Assembly: GCA_015523565.1 (NCBI GenBank)
Contig: WAKA01000084.1
Location: forward strand, 1-41,452
DNA: 41,452 nt
Source: Candidatus Heimdallarchaeota archaeon
GTDB taxonomy: Archaea > Asgardarchaeota > Heimdallarchaeia > Heimdallarchaeales > Kariarchaeaceae
Direction of reading: 5' to 3'
Positions 8,263 through 16,771 of the stretch are shown here, in pieces. How positions within the stretch are numbered: the stretch's first letter is position 1; each line of letters begins with the position of its first letter. The notes beneath the pieces were generated by a model. That model was not told the DNA's origin, did no database searches, and saw only the letters and a list, made by a program, of their open reading frames with translations. Both the position numbers and the translations under genes were made by a program.

Positions 8263-9960
8263 TTGAAAAAAACCTTGATCTTTTTTGGTGGTTTGCTTAC
8301 CTTGCTCCTTATTCCAATGGGTGTCCCACCTATGGTTATCGTTGGAGAAACCGTACCATCTCAAACACATTACTTGCCTATGCAACTTAACAGGACAGAC
8401 TTGTTGCCTCTTCTTAACCTTTCTTCAACTTCTGTTGAACGCGGAAACTCGCTTACCGTTTTGATCGCCTTAAGGGACAAAAATAATGCAAGCATATTTT
8501 ATGAGGGCATTCCTTTTTTCCTTTGGATTCATGATGTGGAAAATAATGTCACATCCTCGCTTGTCAACGATACAACAACAAATGGATTCTACAATTACAC
8601 ATTGGAGACTTACTTTACTGAAACCCCACTGCATAAGGGCAACTATACGTTGACCTCCCAATTCAATGTCACTGGCATTGGGATTTTGGAGGTTTCCAGT
8701 TCATTTGAAGTGGTTCTAAATCCCAGCGCAAAAGTTCTGTTCCTTCCTGATTACACTCTTATTGATTTCTTAAAAGTAGATGAAAATTTTACAATTACAA
8801 TAAACATGGAAAATGTGGGTGCTGCGAATGCTTTCAACGTCTCCATAAATATTCAATCAATTGATGAGCCAGTTGGTCTCATTGCCTCCCAATTCCCAAT
8901 CAAAATTCCATTGATGGCGTCACAGACTACATTCTCTTTTAACTTCACCGTTAATCCAACGCGGTTTGGGTTAGGGAAGATATCTTTTTTGACATCTTAT
9001 ACTAATGCAGAAGGCATAAGCAAATTAGGTAGCTTTTCAATTAATTTCCGGATTCTACCAAGATTAATCGCCTCCTTTTCACCCGAAACGGAATTGTTCT
9101 CTGGGAACCTTACAAAATTCAACCTAAGGATTACAAACCTTGAACGCGCAAACTTTACAATCTCATATTCCCTCACATCTGACCTGATCTCATTTTTCAC
9201 CGACTTGGAAACTAATAAACAGCTAATCTTGGCAGGTCAAACCATCTCAAAGAAAGTGACTGGCGCCGTTCTTAAAGACGGCTTGGCTACTGTGACCCTC
9301 AAGGTTATATTTTTCGATGAAGATGGTAGTGGAACGGCTGAAATTCTAATTATTACCCAAACGTTTTCGGTCTCTACCTCTCCACTCAATGTCATTATTA
9401 ATAACCCCAATCCCAATCAATGGCTCTTGGTCATCAATCTGTTATTTCTTGTAATACTTCTTGCCAGTGTCGTTATACTTTATTTTAAACCACAACTCAG
9501 AAATCAAATTTTGAGAAAATTTATGGCTCCCAGCGTGCCTAACTATGAATTGGATACTGAAAATGTTATTGTTGATGGATCAAATGTTGCTTGGGAAAGA
9601 CCAGACAATGAAGGAAAACCCAACCTGAAAAATATTGACCTTGCAGTTTCCACTCTCAAACAGGCAGGATTTAAGGACATTTTGGTCATCGTTGATGCCG
9701 CCCTTCGTTATCAAGTTTCAAATATTGATGAATTTGACAAGGCTGCAAGAAGCGGCAAAATTCACGTAATGCCTGCAAAAGTTTCCGCAGATCAATTTAT
9801 CTTGCGACTCGCCAAGGAACGGAATGCAATGGTTCTTACCAATGACTTGTTCAAGGAATTCAGGGATGAAATGGATGATATTGATGAAAAACGGATACCC
9901 TATACCATTCTGAATGGTATCCTTTACTTGCACCCTTTGGGAAAAAGAAGAAATGAATAG
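8263..9960 (+). CDS. Membrane-anchored protein: signal peptide, extracellular beta domains, TM, cytoplasmic NYN/Regnase-like RNase
   Basis: I place the start at TTG 8263 (MKKTLIFFGG), after an AAGGAAGGA ribosome-binding site, giving 565 residues; the frame is open further upstream but overlaps the glycerate kinase gene. A signal peptide is followed by about 340 residues of Ig/CARDB-like beta-rich sequence with more than ten N-x-S/T sites, then a membrane segment at about 387-409 (WLLVINLLFLVILLASVV). The C-terminal part, about 433-560, is a PIN-like NYN domain of the Zc3h12a (Regnase) type: VDGSNVAW with Asp438 and Asn441, SADQFILRLAKE with Asp510 and VLTND with Asp528. These match the four metal-binding residues of Regnase-1. 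The layout implies an outside sensor controlling an inside ribonuclease. The function is inferred; the domain order is read directly. Confidence 0.72.
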   Translation: MKKTLIFFGGLLTLLLIPMGVPPMVIVGETVPSQTHYLPMQLNRTDLLPLLNLSSTSVERGNSLTVLIALRDKNNASIFYEGIPFFLWIHDVENNVTSSLVNDTTTNGFYNYTLETYFTETPLHKGNYTLTSQFNVTGIGILEVSSSFEVVLNPSAKVLFLPDYTLIDFLKVDENFTITINMENVGAANAFNVSINIQSIDEPVGLIASQFPIKIPLMASQTTFSFNFTVNPTRFGLGKISFLTSYTNAEGISKLGSFSINFRILPRLIASFSPETELFSGNLTKFNLRITNLERANFTISYSLTSDLISFFTDLETNKQLILAGQTISKKVTGAVLKDGLATVTLKVIFFDEDGSGTAEILIITQTFSVSTSPLNVIINNPNPNQWLLVINLLFLVILLASVVILYFKPQLRNQILRKFMAPSVPNYELDTENVIVDGSNVAWERPDNEGKPNLKNIDLAVSTLKQAGFKDILVIVDAALRYQVSNIDEFDKAARSGKIHVMPAKVSADQFILRLAKERNAMVLTNDLFKEFRDEMDDIDEKRIPYTILNGILYLHPLGKRRNE

Positions 9961-10004
9961 CACAAATCCGAAAAGCTTTATCTTTATTGGGAGAGCTTAC
10001 TCTG

Positions 10005-11582
10005 ATGAAAAAAACATGGTTTTTTATAATGATTCTCCTAATTGGTTTTTTTCCACAAGGTTCCTCACAAACTATTTCCTCTCCAAATGTCATTCTCATG
10101 ATTGGAGATGGGATGGGACCAGAGGAGATAAAGTTGGCAAGTCTTGTTGAATACGGCGCTGAAAACCTTTCAATTATGGATCAATTCCCAGTACAGGCAT
10201 TTTATAAAACAGACAATGTTGATGGGGAATTAACTGACAGTGCTGCGGGTGGAACTGCCATTGCCACTGGGCAATTGACTAAAAATTCAGTCATTTCCAT
10301 GGATGCCACCAAATCAATTCGGATAAAAACAATTTTGGAATACCTGAGAGATGATTTTGGATATTCCACTGGCTTGATCACAACCACCGAATTTGCCCAT
10401 GCAACTCCTGCTGTTTTTGGTAGTCATACCACCAATAGAGATAACAAAAAAGAAATCAAGGATCAATTACTTTCCAGCGGCATTGACCTAATCCTTGGAG
10501 GGGGAAGGGAAGTTTCTTATGTGGGGGGTGCTGATGCCGCCAAATCCATGGGTGAAAAATACGGGTATACTACAGTTACGAATGTAAATGAACTTAATTC
10601 CCTTGACAACTCATCCGACAAGGTTCTTGGTGTATTCGGAACCATAAACATGCCTTTTGAACTTGAACGGAACCCTTCCGTGGATCCTAGTTTGATAGAA
10701 ATGACTTCTTTTGGCCTTAAATATTTGCAAAGCAAGAACAATCCATTTTTTGTAATGATTGAAGGTGGGCGGATTGACCAAGCAGGTCATTTGCCTCTAT
10801 ACTTTGAAAATAAAACTCTGTACAACGCAATGGAAACCATAATGTTCGAAAAATCTGTTCGACTTGCCTTGGATTTTGCCAAAAAAGTTGGCAACACGAT
10901 TGTTGTTGTTGCGGCAGACCATGAGACAGGTGGATTACAAATCCATGATTACTCCAATTTGGACAATGACTTGCCAGAAGAAGGACTTTCTCGCGATGAA
11001 AACAATAGGAGAAGAATTGCGCGAGTAAATGAAATTAATGCTTCATGGTTAAGTACATCGCATACCCCTACACCAGTTAAATTTTTTGGATACGGCTCTG
11101 ATTTTGGAAATATCGTGATTGATACTATTGATGATGTGTTTTGGGCAATCAATGCTGCTTTGGGATCATTTCCAACAATTCGAAATGATAAATGGTCATT
11201 TACAGACTCTTCAATATCTCTTTCATTCTCGATTGAAGACCGTGATTATTCCACAACTGGATATGAAGTTACTGGGGAGTTTGAAAATGGCTCTACTTAT
11301 TCTTCAGGAATAATCCCCGTCAACCTTGAAAAGAATGATTTCTTCAATGTGACAATCCCCATAACCAATTCAAGCCAAAGATTTACCTTTCAAATAAAGG
11401 TTTTTGATGGAACCGAAAGTACCAGTTCTCTGAAAAAAGTATTTGACGGCATTGAAGAAACTTCCATGAATTCTTCCATTTCTTCATCAGTTGAAAATGC
11501 AGTACTCTCTCCCATATTTGCGATTGCATTTGGAATTCCTTTAATCATCAGGAAACGGAAAGTCCTTCAACAAACTTCCTAA
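10005..11582 (+). CDS. Secreted, C-terminally anchored alkaline phosphatase
   Basis: With the ATG at 10005 the product has 525 residues. A signal peptide (MKKTWFFIMILLIGFF) is followed by the alkaline phosphatase core: VILMIGDGMG with metal ligand Asp35, ELTDSAAGGTAIATG with nucleophile Ser79, EGGRIDQAGH and VAADHETGG with metal-binding Asp/His residues. It hydrolyses phosphomonoesters outside the membrane. After the catalytic domain comes a beta-rich extension of about 120 residues, then a short hydrophobic anchor with a basic tail (SPIFAIAFGIPLIIRKRK). A similar tail ends the protein at 32689-33312, so it may be a shared surface-anchor signal. Many N-x-S/T sites suggest glycosylation. The gene follows the RNase-sensor gene by 44 bases and overlaps the convergent hydrolase by 35 bases. 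Confidence 0.9.
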   Translation: MKKTWFFIMILLIGFFPQGSSQTISSPNVILMIGDGMGPEEIKLASLVEYGAENLSIMDQFPVQAFYKTDNVDGELTDSAAGGTAIATGQLTKNSVISMDATKSIRIKTILEYLRDDFGYSTGLITTTEFAHATPAVFGSHTTNRDNKKEIKDQLLSSGIDLILGGGREVSYVGGADAAKSMGEKYGYTTVTNVNELNSLDNSSDKVLGVFGTINMPFELERNPSVDPSLIEMTSFGLKYLQSKNNPFFVMIEGGRIDQAGHLPLYFENKTLYNAMETIMFEKSVRLALDFAKKVGNTIVVVAADHETGGLQIHDYSNLDNDLPEEGLSRDENNRRRIARVNEINASWLSTSHTPTPVKFFGYGSDFGNIVIDTIDDVFWAINAALGSFPTIRNDKWSFTDSSISLSFSIEDRDYSTTGYEVTGEFENGSTYSSGIIPVNLEKNDFFNVTIPITNSSQRFTFQIKVFDGTESTSSLKKVFDGIEETSMNSSISSSVENAVLSPIFAIAFGIPLIIRKRKVLQQTS

Positions 11583-12429
11583 TTTCAGAGACAATAAACT
11601 GTGGATTATCTTCCTGAAGAAAATGACCTGCATTGGGGACTCCAACAAACTTTCCACGAGCCATCCTTTTTGCAAAATCTTCTCCATTTTGTTGGTTAAA
11701 TATTACATCCTTGTCTGAAAACATGATCAATGAGGGGATATCAATAGATTCAACCTTACTGTATATTTGAAGAAATAAAGGATGGTTGGGATGGTTCTTG
11801 CTTGTTGGTATCATTTTTGGAAACGCGGCTATGCCCGCCCGTTTTTCCTTTTCATTATTGGCATCCAAATAAACCTTCAAATCCTTCTCTGGAATTTTTC
11901 TAATCGTTCCTTTCTTGAACGCCACTTCCTGAAAGTATCCATTGAACAACAGTTTATTTGCTAATGGGCCTGTAAATGCAAATTTGAAAAGTAGAGGGAC
12001 TTTAACGACAGGCGTAGTCATTGTGTTCATTGCCACAATTCCAATAAATCGTTTCTGGTTTCGTACCAATGTCCCAAACCCAATTGGTCCGCCCCAATCT
12101 TGTCCAACCAAAATTATCTTGTCCAAATTCAATATTTCAATAAATTTTTCTACAATCTCAATATGCTTTGATAATGTGTATTTATCTATTTCCTTTGGCT
12201 TGTCAGACGCTCCAAATCCCAGTAGATCAATTGCATATGATCTGCCCGTTTTTGCCAACCCTTTCATGATATTCCTGTAAAGATATGCGGAGGTCGGATT
12301 TCCATGTATCATCAAAAAATTCACATTTCCTTCTCCATGGGCAAGATAGTGAATCTTGTAATCTTGAATCTCAACATAATCCCCCTTAATATCGAAATCA
12401 ATAGGATATGGTGGGCTGTTTACAGTCAC
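11548..12429 (-). CDS. Alpha/beta hydrolase, haloalkane dehalogenase/epoxide hydrolase type
   Basis: The 293-residue protein has the alpha/beta hydrolase layout with an Asp nucleophile: MIHGNPTSAYLYRN (oxyanion loop), LVGQDWGGPIG (nucleophile Asp in GQDWGG), a late acidic residue in MFSDKDVIF and the catalytic His in NAGHFLQEDNP. HGNPT together with GQDWGG is typical of haloalkane dehalogenases and related epoxide hydrolases. Whether this one dehalogenates cannot be decided from the motifs, because the halide-binding Trp pair must be checked structurally (the Trp next to the nucleophile is present). The start is GTG at 12429, with an AT-rich box at about 12440-12455 upstream. It is transcribed divergently from the nucleotidyltransferase gene and its 3' end overlaps the alkaline phosphatase gene. 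Confidence 0.82.
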   Translation of the reverse strand: MTVNSPPYPIDFDIKGDYVEIQDYKIHYLAHGEGNVNFLMIHGNPTSAYLYRNIMKGLAKTGRSYAIDLLGFGASDKPKEIDKYTLSKHIEIVEKFIEILNLDKIILVGQDWGGPIGFGTLVRNQKRFIGIVAMNTMTTPVVKVPLLFKFAFTGPLANKLLFNGYFQEVAFKKGTIRKIPEKDLKVYLDANNEKEKRAGIAAFPKMIPTSKNHPNHPLFLQIYSKVESIDIPSLIMFSDKDVIFNQQNGEDFAKRMARGKFVGVPNAGHFLQEDNPQFIVSEIRKFVEGLSVS

Positions 12430-12551
12430 TTTCTTTCAAAATAATATTTATGTAACCAAATAAGAACCTGTTCGGTAAAAAAAAGTTATGCAGTATCTTT
12501 TTTTTGGAAAATTGATGATTTTTCGAAAACCAATTCAATAAACTTTCGTGA

Positions 12552-12559
12552 AATTTTAA
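12552..12559 (+). promoter_or_regulatory. TATA-like box for the nucleotidyltransferase-inositol gene cluster
   Basis: AATTTTAA-type element centred about 28 bases before the ATG at 12584, with no Shine-Dalgarno sequence between, which suggests a leaderless transcript. Confidence 0.45.
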
Positions 12560-12583
12560 TGCATCAAAAAATCACTCGATTTA

Positions 12584-13288
12584 ATGCTTAAAGAAGCAAT
12601 CATTCTTGCAGGAGGAAAAGGGACACGTCTAAGAAGTGTGACCCGAAATGTTTTCCCCAAAGGCTTGACTCCTGTAAAAAATAAACCCATTCTAGGATGG
12701 GAAATGGAATGGCTTGCACGAGAAGGAATACAAAAAGTGATTTTAGCGACAGGTCACTTGGCAGAAAGAATTGAGGACGCTTTTGGTACAAAATACGATA
12801 CTTCCTTTGGCTCATTGAATATTGAATATTCTGTTGAAAAAGAAAAATTGGGTAGTGGTGGTGCAATCAAGCTTGCTAAAGACCTTGTTGACGGTGATCT
12901 TGTAATTGTGTTGAATGGGGATATCCTGACCACTGCCTCTATCGATCCATTGGTAAAACTCCATGAAGATTTGGATGTATATGCAACAATGATGGGCGTT
13001 AACATGGTCAGTCCATTCGGGATTGTCCATCACGAAAATTCCCTTGTCACTAAATATGAGGAAAAACCGAGACTTCCTGTCCCAATTCATGCTGGTGTTG
13101 ACCTTTTTGATACAGATGTCCTTAACCGATTTCCCACTAAAGGACAAATGGAAGAAACAATTTTCCTAGAACTAGTTAAAGAAAGAAAATTTGGATTTCA
13201 TTTGATTTCTGATGATGTGTTCTGGATGTCGATAGATACCCAAAAAGATTTTGAAACTGCAAATAAAACTTGGCCGGGACTCTTGTAG
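12584..13288 (+). CDS. NDP-sugar pyrophosphorylase-like nucleotidyltransferase
   Basis: The 234-residue protein is a compact member of the sugar-phosphate nucleotidyltransferase family. It has the N-terminal nucleotide loop ILAGGKGTRLRSVT, FPKGLTPVKNKPIL, LNGDIL with the metal-binding Asp, and a YEEKP block near residue 165. It has no C-terminal left-handed helix domain, so it is just the catalytic core, close in size to HddC or RmlA-short enzymes. The base and the sugar cannot be read from sequence. It is followed after about 95 bases by two inositol-1-phosphate synthase genes on the same strand. An activated inositol or polar-lipid headgroup role (for example CTP:inositol-phosphate cytidylyltransferase) is therefore a reasonable inference, but only from context. 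Confidence 0.8.
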   Translation: MLKEAIILAGGKGTRLRSVTRNVFPKGLTPVKNKPILGWEMEWLAREGIQKVILATGHLAERIEDAFGTKYDTSFGSLNIEYSVEKEKLGSGGAIKLAKDLVDGDLVIVLNGDILTTASIDPLVKLHEDLDVYATMMGVNMVSPFGIVHHENSLVTKYEEKPRLPVPIHAGVDLFDTDVLNRFPTKGQMEETIFLELVKERKFGFHLISDDVFWMSIDTQKDFETANKTWPGLL

Positions 13289-13382
13289 AAAGTTACAAGT
13301 ATTGATTTGTCTGAAATGTGATAAACTATCGTTTAGCTTTTATGATGATGAAATATTGATGAAAAGAGAATAAGGTGAAACT

Positions 13383-14465
13383 ATGACTCGAAAAATCAAA
13401 GTGGCAATTGCAGGCTTGGGTAACTGCGCTGCGGCAATAATACAAGGTTTAGAATACTACAAGGATGCTGCAGACGATGAAAAAGTTCCTGGTCTAATGC
13501 ATGTCCGATTTGGACCTTACCATGTCAGGGACATTGAAATTGTGGCGGCATTTGAGGTGAACCGACTGAAAATCGGAAAAGACGTGGCAGACGCTATCTG
13601 GGAACCTCCCAATTGTGTGAACAAGTTTGCAGATGTCCCGAAGACTGGCGTTATAGTCCAACCAGGTCCAATTTCTGATGGTGTAGCTCCCCATATGCGA
13701 GAATCATTTTATTGCTATGATGAAAGTAAAGTTAAGCCAGTTGATGTTGCACAAGTGTTGAAAGATACTGGTGCTGAAATTCTTGTGAATTTCCTTCCTG
13801 TCGGTTCTGAGGATGCAACAAAAATCTATGCACAAGCTGCTTTGGATGCAGGGGTCTCTTTTGCAAACGGCATCCCCTCATTTATCGTCTCTGATGAGGA
13901 ATGGGCCGAAAAATTCACTAAGGCTGGCATTCCTGCCGCAGGTGATGATATTAAATCCCAGCTTGGTGCCACAATTCTCCACCGAGTCTTGATGCAATTG
14001 ATGGATGATCGTGGTATAGCTGTTGACAGAACTCATCAACTCAATGTTGGTGGAAATACAGACTTTGAAAATATGAAGCATGAAGGACGATTGACAACGA
14101 AGAGAATCTCCAAAACTGAAGCCGTCACTTCTGTTCTTCCCTATGAGATTCCCGTAAGGATCGGTCCTTCCGACTATGTTCCGTTCCTCAAAGACAATAA
14201 AGTCTGTTACATCAATGCAGAAGGCAGAAATTTTGGAGACCAAAAAGTTATCATTAACCTAAAACTCTCTGTCCAAGATTCTCCAAATTCTGCTGGTGTC
14301 ATGATTGACGTGATTAGGGCCTTGGCAATTGCAAGGGATAGGGGGATTGCAGGACCATTATATAGCATGAGTGCATATGCATTCAAGCATCCACCCAAGC
14401 AGATCCCTGATTTTATTGCCAAGGAAAATGTTGAAAAGTTCATAAATGGAGAATTGGAGGCCTAA
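13383..14465 (+). CDS. ino1: myo-Inositol-1-phosphate synthase (canonical copy)
   Basis: The 360-residue enzyme converts glucose 6-phosphate to 1L-myo-inositol 1-phosphate using NAD. It has the compact actinobacterial/archaeal length. Visible are the Rossmann start KVAIAGLGNCA, VNFLPVGSE, GDDIKSQLGATILH, LNVGGNTDFENM followed by KRISKTEAV, SDYVPFLKDNK and the C-terminal IARDRGIAGPLYS and YAFKHPPKQ. The lysines in GDDIKSQ, SKTEA and LKDNK match positions that bind the substrate and catalyse in characterised family members. The ATG at 13383 follows AAGGTGA (13372-13378). In archaea the product serves inositol lipids or inositol-based solutes. The second paralogue begins two bases after its stop. 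Confidence 0.94.
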   Translation: MTRKIKVAIAGLGNCAAAIIQGLEYYKDAADDEKVPGLMHVRFGPYHVRDIEIVAAFEVNRLKIGKDVADAIWEPPNCVNKFADVPKTGVIVQPGPISDGVAPHMRESFYCYDESKVKPVDVAQVLKDTGAEILVNFLPVGSEDATKIYAQAALDAGVSFANGIPSFIVSDEEWAEKFTKAGIPAAGDDIKSQLGATILHRVLMQLMDDRGIAVDRTHQLNVGGNTDFENMKHEGRLTTKRISKTEAVTSVLPYEIPVRIGPSDYVPFLKDNKVCYINAEGRNFGDQKVIINLKLSVQDSPNSAGVMIDVIRALAIARDRGIAGPLYSMSAYAFKHPPKQIPDFIAKENVEKFINGELEA

Positions 14466-14467
14466 AA

Positions 14468-15526
14468 ATGTCTGGTATTAAAGTTGCAATAGCTGGAATT
14501 GGAAACTTGGCAAGTGGTTTTGTCCAAGGCATCCAATATTATAGTAAAAACTCGGAAGAAAATATTGCCCATCCACGACTCGGTGGATATGAAATCAAGG
14601 ATATCAAAATTGTCGCTGCTTTTGACATAGACGAACGTAAAGTTGGAAAAGACTTGTCTGAAGCCATTTTTGCTTATCCAAATAAAATGCCCAAAGTCAT
14701 TGATGTTCCTGAACAGGATGTTCCTGTCAAAATGGGTCCTGTTTTGGATGGGGTAGCTGAAACAGCTGAGGATGTTCTCAAGGTTGCCTCCGAAAAAGAA
14801 TGTGATGTCACTGAAGAGCTTAAGCAATCTGGTGCAGAAATGCTCATAATTGCTACACCTAGCGGTGCTGTCCAATCATGCGAAGCATACGCCCAAGCTG
14901 CGCTGAATGCAGGGATTGGTGTCATCAATGCAACTCCAACCCCCATTGCAAGAAATACAAAATGGGCAAGGGAATTCAGGCTTGCAAAGCTTCCTCTATT
15001 GGGTGATGACCTTCAGTCACAGGCAGGGGGAACTGCGTTCCATAAGGGACTAATTAAGCTTCTAAATGATATTGGTGTAAAGGTTGCTGATACATATCAA
15101 TTGGATGTATCTGGAGGACTGGAAGGTCTTACAACCCTTGACTTTGAAAGAAGAAACTATAAAAGGTCAGTTAAGGAACATTCCATAAAACAAGCCCTTG
15201 ATTATGATTTCGAAGTGGCGGCAGGAACAACCGATTATCTTGAATTCTTGGGATCAACACGCATCGGCTATTATTGGGTTGAAGGTAAAGGCTTCCTCGG
15301 TCAAACAGTCAAACTTGACATACAAATGGAATCCATTGACGGATCTAATGGTGCAGCCTCATTGACTGATGCAGTCAGAGTAATGAAAATCGCCTTAAAC
15401 AAAGTTGCCACTGGTCCATTGGTTTCTCCAGCTCCTTACCTGTTTAAAGCACCACCTGTTGTCATTCCACTAGACAAAACTCCACAAGCATTCGATGATT
15501 TCATTACTGGTAAGGTTCTACTCTGA
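14468..15526 (+). CDS. Divergent inositol-1-phosphate synthase paralogue with altered active site
   Basis: The 352-residue protein aligns along its length with the upstream enzyme: KVAIAGIGNLA, IVAAFDIDERKVGKDL, YAQAALNAG, a YLFKAPP ending. But catalytic blocks have changed. GDDIKSQ has become GDDLQSQ, the NxGGNTDF block has become DVSGGLEGLTTLDF, the SKTEAV lysine block has become KEHSIKQAL, and LKDNK has become LGSTR. The NAD-binding start and overall fold look intact, so this is not a random pseudogene. It starts two bases after the first copy, with TTGGAGGC (14454-14461) as ribosome-binding site, so the two are co-expressed. I infer either a partner or regulatory subunit of the canonical enzyme or a related reaction on another substrate. 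Its 3' end overlaps the convergent hisD by nine bases. Confidence 0.82.
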   Translation: MSGIKVAIAGIGNLASGFVQGIQYYSKNSEENIAHPRLGGYEIKDIKIVAAFDIDERKVGKDLSEAIFAYPNKMPKVIDVPEQDVPVKMGPVLDGVAETAEDVLKVASEKECDVTEELKQSGAEMLIIATPSGAVQSCEAYAQAALNAGIGVINATPTPIARNTKWAREFRLAKLPLLGDDLQSQAGGTAFHKGLIKLLNDIGVKVADTYQLDVSGGLEGLTTLDFERRNYKRSVKEHSIKQALDYDFEVAAGTTDYLEFLGSTRIGYYWVEGKGFLGQTVKLDIQMESIDGSNGAASLTDAVRVMKIALNKVATGPLVSPAPYLFKAPPVVIPLDKTPQAFDDFITGKVLL

Positions 15527-16771
15527 TTTACGAATTCTTGCCGCATTTAAGTGTCCAAATAATCCTTCAACTTCCGCTAATTTCATGGTTGGCTCAATCA
15601 ATTTGTTTGTTTCCTCTATTTGTTGAAATGTCTGCATTTTCAGAAAATCTTTCACAGATAGTCCTCCAGTAAACCGAGCCGCCCCGTTTGTTGGTAGTGT
15701 ATGATTTGGTCCTGAACAATAGTCTCCAAAAACCTCCGCTGATTTATTTCCTATGAACAATGAACCATAGTTGGTGACATTGGAAATCAGCCAGTCTTTC
15801 TCGGATACCATGATTTCCAAATGTTCTGGTGCTTTTTTGTTTATTATGTCTACAGCCTGCATTCTATTGCTTACAAGAATGGTCATGCCATTTTTGATTG
15901 CCATTTTTGCAGTTTCCCTTGTAGGCAGAATTTCCAATTGCTGTTTTAGTTCTTCAACAACCTCTTGTGCAAGTTCCTTGTCCAATGCAACAAAAATGGG
16001 GATTGCCTCCACATCGTGTTCAGCCTGAGCCAAAAGATCTGCTGCAATATATTTTGGATTGGCAGAACGATCTGCAACTACCATGACTTCAGACGGTCCG
16101 GCAATCATATCAATCCCCACAATTCCAAAAACCTGTTTTTTTGCCATTGTTACATATTTGTTCCCTGGTCCAACTATTTTGTCAACTTTTGGAACACTTT
16201 CTGTTCCATATGCAAACGCTCCAATTGCCTGTGCCCCTCCAATCCTAAAAATTGAATCTGCTCCTGCAATATCCGCAGCAACTATTGTTTCTGCCTTGAT
16301 TTTCGGAGATGTCACCAAAATTTCCTTGACTCCTGCAACTTTGGCAGGAACAATTGTCATCAATGCAGTGGACGGTAATGCATATCTCCCACCTGGTATA
16401 TAACAGGCAACACGGTTAAGGGGAATAATCCTATGACCAACTACCCCATAATCTGTTTGGATTTCCAAGTCCTTGAACATCTTTTTTTGTTCTTCCGCAA
16501 ACATTTGGATGTTTCTTTTGGCAAACTTCAATGCTTCAATAAAATCCTGGTCTACTTTGGAATATGCGTTCTCTATCTCTTGTCTGTTTAATCGAAACTT
16601 TTTCTCTCCAATATTGTCGAATTTTTCGGAATATTGCCTTACTGCATTATCCCCTCTCATTTTTACATCTTTCAAAATCTCTGCTACAACTGATTCTGCA
16701 CTATTTGTCTCCTTTAGCATAAAGAAATCGGTTGATAGATTTTCGTACTGTGTAACTTCAAATAAAGTCAT
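15518..16771 (-). CDS. hisD: Histidinol dehydrogenase
   Basis: HisD carries out the last two oxidations of histidine synthesis, L-histidinol to L-histidine, with NAD and zinc. The family is clear from PGGRYALPSTALM, GVKEILVTSP, GAQAIGAFAYGT, DKIVGPGNKYVTMAK, IDMIAGPSEV, AQAEHD and the C-terminal GPNHTLPTNGAARFTGGLSV containing a conserved His. The frame allows a start at 16786, but the ATG at 16771 (MTLFEVTQYEN) has GGAGGAG about seven bases upstream and forms an ATGA overlap with the preceding gene, so I use it (417 residues). It is the last gene of the histidine operon. Its end overlaps the convergent inositol-phosphate synthase paralogue. Confidence 0.96.
   Translation of the reverse strand: MTLFEVTQYENLSTDFFMLKETNSAESVVAEILKDVKMRGDNAVRQYSEKFDNIGEKKFRLNRQEIENAYSKVDQDFIEALKFAKRNIQMFAEEQKKMFKDLEIQTDYGVVGHRIIPLNRVACYIPGGRYALPSTALMTIVPAKVAGVKEILVTSPKIKAETIVAADIAGADSIFRIGGAQAIGAFAYGTESVPKVDKIVGPGNKYVTMAKKQVFGIVGIDMIAGPSEVMVVADRSANPKYIAADLLAQAEHDVEAIPIFVALDKELAQEVVEELKQQLEILPTRETAKMAIKNGMTILVSNRMQAVDIINKKAPEHLEIMVSEKDWLISNVTNYGSLFIGNKSAEVFGDYCSGPNHTLPTNGAARFTGGLSVKDFLKMQTFQQIEETNKLIEPTMKLAEVEGLFGHLNAARIRKSE

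Noticed and set aside
12600..13147. Several minus-strand ORFs inside the nucleotidyltransferase gene
   Set aside because: All lie antisense to a gene with clear family motifs and have no starts or motifs of their own.
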